Positions 55,571-64,000 of a stretch of 64,000 nt of DNA are shown here, in pieces. Position numbers and translations under genes: made by a program. Position 1 is the first letter of the stretch; each line of letters starts with the position of its first letter. The stretch comes from Saccharina japonica (Eukaryota > Sar > Phaeophyceae > Laminariales > Laminariaceae), in NCBI GenBank assembly GCA_008828725.1, contig MEHQ01000456.1, positions 92,756-156,755 on the forward strand, written 5' to 3'. The notes below the pieces were generated by a model. The model saw only the letters and a program-made list of their open reading frames with translations, ran no database searches and was not told the DNA's origin.

Positions 55571-57219
55571 TCCATATAATAATGCACCAACACACACAGC
55601 CCAGCGATCCACTTAATAACCACTGTACAAGGTTGTTGCGCTGACACGCATCGCTTAACAAGAAATGTTGGTGGGTGGTGTTGGCGATGGTGGGACTACC
55701 AGCCCAGGGACCAACCAACCCACCCAGTAACTCTCTCACCCACCACGCACACCCATCAACTACTTGCCGGTCACTAAAAAAAAGGTTTCTGTGCTGACAC
55801 AAATCGCTTAAAAAAAAACGATCCAATCAATCACGATTGATTATTGTAGGAACACAGCAAAAAGAGAAGAACCGCCAACGCAGTAGCTTAATGCAGTTAG
55901 GAGTTTGACCACTTGAAGGCGTCTGTCACGCTCCTCATTCCACCCGTTCTTGTAATAGTAAACAGGACCAACGGTGTAGAAACCATCCCTATACGTATAT
56001 TTACCCTTTTTTACAAACAACATTCACACCTGTATACTATTTGCAGAACATGTGTACGGGTATTTAAACCAATTTCGGGAAATCGTGGAGGATTTCCGAA
56101 GGATCTCTGCTCTTGTCCTAGATATGCCAGGTACCAGGTATAGCTTTGTGAGGCACTTTGTTGAAATACCAGGCAGTAGATTGTATGGCACTGCGGTTTA
56201 CAGCGAGTCTTATTACGTTTATTGTGTAAGAAATGACCGAGGGGGCCCGTAAAACGATTTTTCGACACCTCACGTCGAATTGTTAAACTTCGACCCTCCC
56301 GACAGGGGGGGGGCTACTTGACACCGCCCCCCCCCACTCTACGCCTTATCAATAACTATATATAACTGAAAACAGGGGACGGTAGAGAGCCGCCCCCCCC
56401 TTCCCCTGCTTGATACAAGGCCTTCCATGGTACTGCAATACTGCTGGGCGGCACTGCGACCTATATGGGCCGCAGCTGCGTAATGTGACAGCGATTGTAG
56501 CAGTAGGAAACTGTACAAAGGAGCTATGAACTCGCTCTAAGGTGGCCCAGAGGGCCTTGAAGAGCCGTGGGATCGGCAGGCTTATCTGGATAAATACTGC
56601 CTAAAGAAGGTCGTGAGAGAGGGGGATATCTCCTGGGTTTGTCGCTGCTGTGGGAACGACTTTGGCGGCGGCAAGGTTCTTAATAATGGGTTTGCCAGAC
56701 AGCAATGAAGAGCATCAAACCTGAGTGTCACTATTCCGAGCAACGGCATGAGCACCATATTATAGAGTACTGCAGTAGTAGCATCGTTTGTAACCCTTGC
56801 GATTCAGCGTACGGACCTGCACGGACTGTTGTTTGTTGTACATAGCCGTGGTACCCTCATTATTCAGTCAGTCAATTAATATTAATAGTGGTCAAAGCCT
56901 TGACACCCTACGAATATACGAGATCTTAGATACAAGCACCTTACCTGTCATTTGGCACAATCATACTCGTACGTACGTGCGCACCTGTCGTACGGTATCT
57001 GATATATCTGTGTTTCCTGGCCTTGCCACCGAGGTGCAGCAGTATCCTTGCTCGCACAGATACATATTAGCACTACAGCAGCGTAGCGCTTCCCGCGGCT
57101 ACAGCTGTCGAACACTGCAAGGAGTTGCTTTCTGTGTGTTTCTGCTGCCTCTGTAGGGGGGCTTGGATGTCGTACTCAGACGACGCGCCTATTGATACTG
57201 CCAACGTCACGGTGGTATT
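55571..57219. other. No confident gene; poly-G/C tracts and a possible zinc-finger scrap
   Basis: TGTGCTGACAC(G/A)(C/A)ATCGCTTAA occurs twice (about 55640 and 55790). G and C runs lie at 56300-56400. Around 56610-56705 the frame VREGDISWVCRCCGNDFGGG resembles the start of a BED-type zinc finger but lacks the downstream His/Cys. Confidence 0.3.
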
Positions 57220-57385
57220 GTACTCGATGTGAGGGTTTGCGCCTCTCCCGTATTGTCACACAAATCACGTACCTGGTACACCGATACACACAAACACAAA
57301 ACGTGCAAAAACAAAAATCGAGTCCCCCGGGGGGGGGGGTTAGGTGTATGTTATCCGAATCCTGGGCCCCCCCTGGTATGACTAG
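57220..57385 (+). repeat. Dispersed repeat R4, copy 1
   Basis: Shares with 60310-60500: ACTCGATGTGAGGGTTT, CACCTCTC/GCCTCTCCCG, GTCACAC(A/G)AATCAC, ACACCGATACAC, and a G run followed by TTAG(G/C)TGT. Confidence 0.7.
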
Positions 57386-59690
57386 TATTATTTTCCACGG
57401 TATATTGCACCCCCATTTTTTGCTGACAATTATTTCGTTTTTTCCCCTGAATTTTGTTGTTGGGTCTGTGTGGATGACGTCACTGGTTTTGTAGAGAGAC
57501 GCGGCAGAGAAGGCGCGGACACCCCGGGTGCCTTCGTTGTGTGCCTGATCGTGGAAGACCCCTTCAATGTGAAACGATTATAATCATTGTCGATTTTTTA
57601 ATGCTGTGCCTAACACACAGACGTTCAGGATAGATTCGGGCAATTGTCAATTGACGTGATGGCTTTGGTTGGCTGTTCTTTTTCACTGTGTGCCCGTGGA
57701 CTGTCATTCCGGCAGCACTTCAGACAGCTGCTGCGTGCCCCATCTTGTTCCCACGCCTACCGTGTGTTTTTGTACAGACAGCACTTCAGACAGTAGTTAC
57801 GCTGTTATCGGCAAACTCATTGGTAAAGAGTGAGAGGGGAGGGGGGGGGGGGCGATGCTGCTGTAGTCGAATGGAGATTGCGGGCGTGTAGTTCAGTTTT
57901 GGACATGCATAACATGCTGTAGGGATTTCGGGTGTACCTCTTCGGACTTGTGTACGAGTATCCTTTCCCTGCTAAGTGTGCGTGTTCTTTAGCATTCTCT
58001 GATGGCTCCAGCACTTTGGTGACCACGGGCTGTGATCTTGCTAGATCAGACTATAGGGATTAGCAACTGAAACGAGTTTAATGTGAAGACAACAACAACA
58101 ACAATTCTCCGAACAGTCGCCATGTCATGCTTTTAACCCCGTCCGATATCTGGTTTGTCGAATCTACCATTCACGATGTGTCGCTGTATTAAACATACGA
58201 ATGCCCAAGGGTGTACACGGGTCTGAGTCCCAGGCACCATACGTACTACCGCGCACAGCCCCGTTCTGTCACAGTGGCCACAGTGGAGGCCCGACAACAC
58301 ACCGTTACACTTCTCCCCCCTTGTGTTGTGTTGTCTCAAGCTGGTACTGCGAGAATACTTCTAAGGGGTCATCGTACAGCGATTATTGCGTGGTTTTGAT
58401 ACCCATTAATTTTTATTATCGTCTATTTGCAAGTGTTCACAATATTTTCCGGCTCATCTCGTGTTGTCGGAGTGGGGGAAATGTTTGGACTTCGGCGACC
58501 TTCTTGGCTTCCGTTTTCGTCACCGTCTCCCTCCCTCGTGTGTTTCTGCCCCCGTTTTTGTCGCCAACAGATGCTGTACACGTGTCATCCGATTTTTGCC
58601 GCTGCAAGCTGTTGGCGCTTGTTTATCAATACAACCAAGCTACATTCGCGAAACGTACACAGGGTGTTTGTTTGGAACCTTCCACTACATATTGAATTAC
58701 GGTCATCATACCCTACATAGATAGAGAGCTGACATATAACGCGTTGAGATACACATCGGGTATGTCATACGTGTCTTGAGACATAAATACCATAATAAAT
58801 GGATGTGGTCTACAAGTACACAGAGTTGAATTACAATTTAGAACATGCATTTTATATACACGAGAACATTTTTTTCCAGAGATCAAAACCCAGCCCGCTT
58901 GCACGCGAAGCGCGTCGCGTGGTCACCTCTACACCATGTCACAGCCGCCAGCGATATTATATTTACTAAAACCACCAGACACATCGGACACTCTTTGGGA
59001 GACCTTCGCGTACGTACATTGCGATTCAACAAATCGGGCAAAACCCAGCTGAGGTGGTAGCCGAGGTACCCTGAGAGCCCCCGGTTGCCCCCACTAGAGC
59101 GTCGTACACGATTCAGACTCAACGTACAAGACACTAAAACCCGCTCCTCGAACGAAACGTAGGGGTTCGCGACATTTCTCTGTCTGCCACGGCCAAGTGC
59201 ATGCACATCGCACGGGATTCCCCCCAGTTTGTTGATTGCTGTGGATTGTTGGGATGGGGCTCGTCCGACTATTTCACAACTGCCCTAAACAAACCTGGTA
59301 CGTACTACTGTACGAGTTGTTACAGTAGACTCGTGCATGAGCTCGCCCGCTCCCTACGACCATACACGACAACAGCCCCCCTCCAGGTAGGGTGGTGTAC
59401 GCCCCTATGCATTTTTTTTAGTATTCTGGACGTTCGCTGGGTCTCACCTGCACCTTACTATCCTGTATCGGCGGTCGTATTATGTAGTACCAGCCGAGAA
59501 GCCTCTGCTGCGTTGAGTGTGTATGTAAGTGGGGCTTGACAGTGTTGACAACCAAGACTGAAAGTGTGGGGCAGGCAAGCGAACGCATTTCACTGCATAT
59601 CGCAATAACGCTGAACCCCACGTCCGTTTAGGGGTCCTGCCTACGTACGTTTTACGGTTACAATCCCTGTGATGTGGCAGACACGAAAAA
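57386..59690. other. No confident gene; one LINE-like tail at about 58045-58105
   Basis: The tail reads CAGACTATAGGGATTAGCAA, CGAGTTTAATGTGAAGACAA and then (CAA)n. A 164-codon + frame (58201-58695) and others show no domain. A poly-G run lies at 57838-57852. Confidence 0.4.
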
Positions 59691-59950
59691 AAGGGGATAA
59701 TACCACGACATATGCACATATTCGAAGCATAGGGCAGTAAGCAAAGCAAGCATATACTGCCATGCATGTTCATCGTACTGGGTACGACAGGCACAACACA
59801 TTAAAGTATGAATGAGTTGAACAAGAGAAAACTCGAAACAAAACAAGGAAATATATTCTCAAAACCAAAACCAAAAACGAAACAACTAAGTGTCATGCCC
59901 CGCCGCAGGGGATGTTATGTTGCCAGATGGTGTGAAACGAACAAAAATAT
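59690..59950 (-). repeat. Diverged LINE 3'-UTR fragment (subfamily R3)
   Basis: Contains AAGCAAAGCAAGCATATACT, CGTACTGGGTACGACAGGCA and GTCATGCCCCGCCGCAGGGG in the order seen at 6484-6785 and 62700-62975. Confidence 0.65.
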
Positions 59951-60309
59951 CAAAGAATAGAGTGTTTGCGTTTTTGTTTCTTACCAGGGAAACCAATCGC
60001 TGGCCGCGCCTGGTGTCATTGGCGTCTTGCTCTGCCACATGCTTCTGTACACGTCGTGTACGTCACTGTCGGAGACATCGCGATACATGTTCGACACTCA
60101 AATATGGCATCGTGGAATGCCTGGCTAAGCCGTATAACGGTAAGACTACGCTTACGAGTACATGCCAGTATTATTGTATGCCCATTTAGTACATGACCAT
60201 ATGACCATGCACTACTATACCACCAAGCCTCGACGAAACAGCGAAGCAGAACACTCATACCAGGTGTAATATGTCGCAAGAGGGATGTGTGGTGTCATAT
60301 TACGTTATT

Positions 60310-60500
60310 TGACTCGATGTGAGGGTTTTCACCTCTCGGGTACTCTGTCACACGAATCACATACACCGATACACCCTGGATTGAATGAAATAAACACCGA
60401 TACACCCTGGATACACTGAAATAAAATCGTTGTTAAAACAATATGTGTCGCGCCCTCCGGGGAGGGGGGGGGTTAGCTGTCGTATGTGGTATGACATCGA
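60310..60500 (+). repeat. Dispersed repeat R4, copy 2
   Basis: Direct counterpart of 57220-57385, with an internal duplication of CACCGATACACCCTGGAT. It ends in a G run followed by TTAGCTGTCGTATG. Confidence 0.7.
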
Positions 60501-60955
60501 AATCCACGGCCGCCCCTGCTGGTCAAAATATGTTTTGAGGGGTGGACGAACCTTCTTGAAAGTATATTTCTACGGGGGGTTCGTGCTTAGCGCCTGAAGC
60601 CAACTCTCCGACCCGAACCCTTACCCTAATCCGAACCCGAACCCGAACCCTATGGCAGTGGTCAGTGCTGGGATGCTGTGCTTGGTAAGACTCTACATTG
60701 ACTCGGCCGGCGTGGATGCTGAGCTTGGAAGAACTCTAGGGTGACTCGAGATGCTGCGGCTGGGAAATACTCCAAGTTGATTGAGCCGCGTAAAACATAC
60801 CCTTAGCCAATCAAAGGGCATAAATACCTACCTTAGGAAGATCTACGATAATGCTTTGTCCATACTGTGTTTGCGAGAAAGAGAAATTGGCTCTAACAAG
60901 CTTGGTGGTCACCTGCTGTTTAACGCCGGTCGCTCCGGTAGCCTAGTGGTCAGCT

Positions 60956-61755
60956 TTAAGGGGCCCCTTCGGTCATGATGAAACACAGGTACTCGAGAGT
61001 TGAAAAAAATATACATTTCTCGTTTTTAATACAGCAGCAATATTATTTCTGGTATAATAACACCATATCAGTACTCCTTACGGAAAACCACATAGCTCCA
61101 ATTCCAATGCTTAGATTTTTTCCTATTGAGCAATTGCAAAGAGACTAGATCGTGCACAACATTTGTGTCTCGGGAGGCATATCGATCAGACGCCTTGTTC
61201 GTCACGAAAAGACCTCTAAAGAGGCACATTTTGTAAGCTCCAGTTCCAATGGTCAGATTTTTTCCCAGTGAGTAGTTGCAAAGAGTCTAGATCATGGTCA
61301 ACACTTGTGTCTCGGAAAGAATATCGATCAGACGCCTTGTTCGTCACGAAACGTGCCTCTGAAGAGAAACATTTCGCATCATGGTCAATATTTGTGTCTC
61401 GGGAAGCATATCGATCAGACGCCTTGTTCGTCACGAAACGTGCCTCTGAAGAGGAACATTTCGCATTTGTGTCTCGGGGAGCATATCGATCAGACGCCTT
61501 TTTCGTCACGAAACGTGCCTCTGAAGAGCAACATTTCGCAAGTGTTGACCATGATCTACTGCTGTAGGCTCTTTGCAACTACTCATTGAGAAAAACTCTG
61601 AGCATTGGAACTGAAGCTATGCTGTTTTCCGTAAGGAGTACTGATATGGTGTTGATACACCAGAAATAATATTGCTGCTGTAGAAAAAACGAAACATATA
61701 TCATTTTCAACTCTCAAGTGCTCGTGTTTCATCATGACCGAAGGGGCCCCCTTAA
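60956..61755. mobile_element. Foldback element FB2 with TTAA ends
   Basis: 800 bp bounded by TTAA on both sides (60956-60959 and 61752-61755). The inverted arms start GGGGCCCCTTCGGTCATGAT and continue about 200 bp, with matching ACAGCAGCAATATTATTTCT, CCATATCAGTACTCCTTACG and GCAATTGCAAAGAG boxes. The interior repeats a unit of about 75-90 bp (TTGTGTCTCGGGAAGCATAT, CGATCAGACGCCTTGTTCGT, CACGAAACGTGCCTCTGAAG) three to four times. TTAA is the target of piggyBac-type transposases, so a non-autonomous piggyBac-like foldback is one reading. No transposase is encoded. The repeat-derived frames on both strands are not genes. Confidence 0.8.
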
Positions 61756-61771
61756 AGAGTACTGGCATTGG

Positions 61772-62345
61772 TGTGTGTGTTCTTCACATTAAACCTTCCT
61801 TTCTACCCGTCGACATCCAGCACAACCAGTGTTCGTGCCGATTCTTCATCCTAAAAAGGTACCAGTTCTGTGGTCACAAAACTACGACACAGAGATACAG
61901 TAAGCAGATCAGACAATGCAATGCCATATACGACAGGCAAGACCTACCCTGCTAGCAATCCAGGTGCATGCAAGAGAAAAAAAGAGAAGAAAGAAAAAAG
62001 CTAAAATAAAAAAAAGAAGTAAATATACTGAAGCAAATCAACAATTAAGCAACCAAAAAAAAGCATGACAAAATAAAAGAAAGAAAGTGTCGTGCTTCTC
62101 CCAGAAGAGATGCGACATCCAAAAAAAAAACGAATGAAATGAAACGAAATGAAATGGAATGGACCAAAAACAGCGCCAACAGAGCAAGGCGAAGAGCGGC
62201 AGGAAAGGACAGCTAGCAGGAGCACACCAAAAGCACCTTTCAGCCAGCCGAGGCAGGTTTGTGTCCGTAGTACGGGCAGGTTCTACCAGCGAGTCGATCT
62301 GGTACCTACTCAATTTGCCGTCTCTTTCCTGCTTCCGTTCGCCGT
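61772..62345 (-). repeat. LINE L-A 3'-UTR fragment I
   Basis: Starts (GT)n TTCTTCACATTAAACCTTCC, 16 bp after the TTAA end of FB2, and follows the family order to TCTCTTTCCTGCTTCCGTTC. The sequence after it (62400-62570) resembles 51690-51840. Confidence 0.88.
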
Positions 62346-62636
62346 GGCTTCCCAAGTTTGAATCCCACCGTACCGTGGTGAAACGCTTACTTTCTTTTCA
62401 AATAAAAAGGAATCAATTGCTGAGAGCGCCTTCGTGGCGTGGGTAGGCGGAATCCGACGCAACTCGACGAGGGAAAAAAGTGCTCAAATATTCTCGGGAT
62501 AAAAATGCAAGGCAAGTACCGCAGTGGGGAGGGGCAAGAAGAGCCTACTTAGTGACCCCGTATCTGAGTTATGACTAAAGAGGGGGAGAGAGAAAAGAAG
62601 GGCGAAGATAATCAATGGGATGGACGAAAAAAAAAA

Positions 62637-62659
62637 AATATATATATATATATATATAG
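62637..62659. repeat. (TA)n microsatellite after an A run
   Basis: An A run (62627 on) leads into about eleven TA units. Confidence 0.95.
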
Positions 62660-62699
62660 CCCACCAGGGGGACCGGTACTTTTTATTTTAGTAGTCTAG

Positions 62700-62975
62700 A
62701 AACTGTATTGTTATGCACTAAGCAGAGCAGAAATTCACTGCCATGTTGGTCGTACTGGGTACGACAGGCACAACATTTGTATTATAGCATGTATGTCTTG
62801 AAAAAAAGGGAAAACTCGATAGAAGTTAAGGCACACAAAGTGAACCAATACAAGTCAATGCTATTATGTATACGAGTACGCGTAAATAGTGTCATGCCCC
62901 GCCGCAGAGGGTGTGATGTGGCAGACAATACGAGAGAAGCAAAACGAACAAAGGAATGGATACCACGACACATCA
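62700..62975 (-). repeat. Diverged LINE 3'-UTR fragment (subfamily R3)
   Basis: Same boxes as 6484-6785. It abuts a + strand LINE end (62980-63263), forming another head-to-head inverted pair like fragments E and F. Confidence 0.65.
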
Positions 62976-62979
62976 TTTT

Positions 62980-63263
62980 CATTCTGTTTCGTTTCAGAAT
63001 TGGTTTTTATTTTGTCGTTTTGTTCTTATGTTCCGGTTCGGCTTGTTCGTGTCGCTGTGTTCTCGTACCCGGTACGTTAGCATCTCACTTGCATTGCCCT
63101 TTTAATTTGCGTTTATTTTGTTTTGATTTTTCTCTGCTTCACACACTACTGTGACCACGTAATTTGTATCTCTCTAGGATTAGGAATCAGAAAACACACT
63201 GGGTGTACTGATTGATGTGGTCGGGTAGAAAGAGCGGGTTTAATGTGAGCACAACACACACGA
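62980..63263 (+). repeat. LINE 3' end, diverged, with tail
   Basis: T-rich, then CTACTGTGACCACGTAATTT, CTCTAGGATTAGGAATCAGA and GGGTTTAATGTGAGCACAAC with ACACACG. The order matches the L-A terminus. Confidence 0.7.
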
Positions 63264-63399
63264 TACGTCTTTTATTACGGCATCGGGCATAAATATAAAT
63301 ATAGCGCCCCCCTACGTATAGTACGTGGTAAACAGGTATTAATATTTAAAGTAGACGAGGAGTTTTTGATCAGGTATATATTTGTTTTTTACAAAAAAA

Positions 63400-63500
63400 A
63401 CAGCTGTGAGCTCGAGGATTTCGTCGAAACTCATCTTTGCTAGCTGAGTGTAATTCTTCGATCGCGCGTACTTACGGATTTTATATGTCCTCATAATTTA
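63400..63500 (-). repeat. Short dispersed repeat R2, inverted copy
   Basis: AACAGCTGTGAGCTCGAGGA, TTTCGTCGAAACTCATCTTT, TCGATCGCGCGTACTTACGG and ATGTCCTCAT are the reverse complement of the copies at 6.2-6.5 kb. It lies about 140 bp after a LINE tail. Confidence 0.8.
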
Positions 63501-64000
63501 TATGGTATGTATATATATATATATACATCCTCTCGAGTCCCTTGGCATCGTAAACTGCCTGTTTTATTGGGGGACTTATATTGACCGTGAAATCAAGTCA
63601 ACGGAAGCTAGTGCTTGGGTTGGCATGCAGTAGGTAGGGGATGCACCAGTTGCACAAGTGGATGGTGGGTGAGGGATTTTGGCGCGCGGGAGATAGGTAT
63701 GGATATGATCGGAAAACCGGTGCATGGGTCAAAGACGTTGGAAGATTATCCTCGGTGCCGCCATCGGCGCGTGCAGAAGACGTTGAAAGTGTGTATTATT
63801 ATTGCTGATGGGAGGAGGGGGAAAAAGGGAGTGACCAAGAGAGGGCCCCTCCTCGCCCAAGCTCGCCTCGTCCCCGAACCATATAATAGCGGCAAGCGCC
63901 CTCAAACCATACTTGGATAATTCTATCATACCATACAAGATGCTCATGCGGCTGATCCATAAATACTGACCCTACCTCACATACCATACTTCAGTCTTCC
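63501..64000. other. No gene seen
   Basis: A TA-rich run at 63510-63525. The 101-codon + frame (63615-63920) has no recognisable domain. Confidence 0.4.

Noticed and set aside
61216-61589. Frames on both strands with repeated RSDALFVTKRASE-type or KKASDRYAPRDT-type units
   Set aside because: The repetition follows the internal DNA units of foldback FB2 and both strands are open; no protein family fits.

Overview
The window looks like nuclear DNA of a brown alga (Phaeophyceae). The main evidence is a protein at 13677-14612 built from tandem Cys-x4-Cys-x16-Cys-x2-His units. This is the EsV-1-7 repeat, named after a gene of the Ectocarpus virus EsV-1 and expanded in brown algae. Spliced genes with long introns, CAG/CTG runs and heavy transposon load agree with this. 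Nothing looks prokaryotic. The species cannot be named from the sequence.

Two host genes can be supported. (1) An EsV-1-7 repeat gene on the + strand, main exon 13677-14612, with likely 5' exons between 12778 and 13549; it sits just after a 520-bp tandem duplication whose last copy ends in a TATA-like palindrome. (2) A secreted modular protein on the - strand, 44171 down to 36504: signal-peptide exon, two HYR/Ig-like exons, and a large exon resembling the plant root-cap domain. All its introns can be placed in phase 1. A third trace is the last exon of a zinc-type alcohol dehydrogenase-like gene at 7989-8126 (-).

Most of the rest is mobile DNA. One non-LTR (LINE) family dominates: a nearly full-length but frame-broken copy at about 44628-49350, a 5'-truncated copy at 49351-50137, a truncated - strand copy at 2789-5738, and many fragments of its 3' UTR (27.9-28.6, 50.7-52.7, 61.8-62.3 and 63.0-63.3 kb, with diverged copies near 6.5, 59.7 and 62.7 kb). 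It ends in a short motif followed by an (AC)n-type tail. There are two Ty3/gypsy elements: a chromovirus with 272-bp LTRs at 15908-20404, interrupted by an assembly gap and an inverted segment, and a decayed copy spread over about 29.6-36.1 kb with a Harbinger/Tourist-like MITE in its reverse transcriptase. Foldback elements lie at 398-945, 21195-21925 and 60956-61755. A remnant of a second LINE type lies at 25770-26366.

Layout: 0-6.8 kb repeats and LINE; 7-11 kb weak ORFs, the dehydrogenase exon and degenerate repeats; 11.4-14.6 kb tandem repeats and the EsV-1-7 gene; 15.9-20.4 kb chromovirus; 21-23 kb foldback and minisatellite; 23-29 kb unassigned DNA and LINE fragments; 29.6-36.1 kb gypsy remnant; 36.5-44.2 kb secreted HYR/root-cap gene; 44.6-52.7 kb LINE cluster; 53-64 kb simple repeats, LINE tails and the TTAA foldback. 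All gene models come from reading frames and splice-site logic only; no alignment or transcript data were available.
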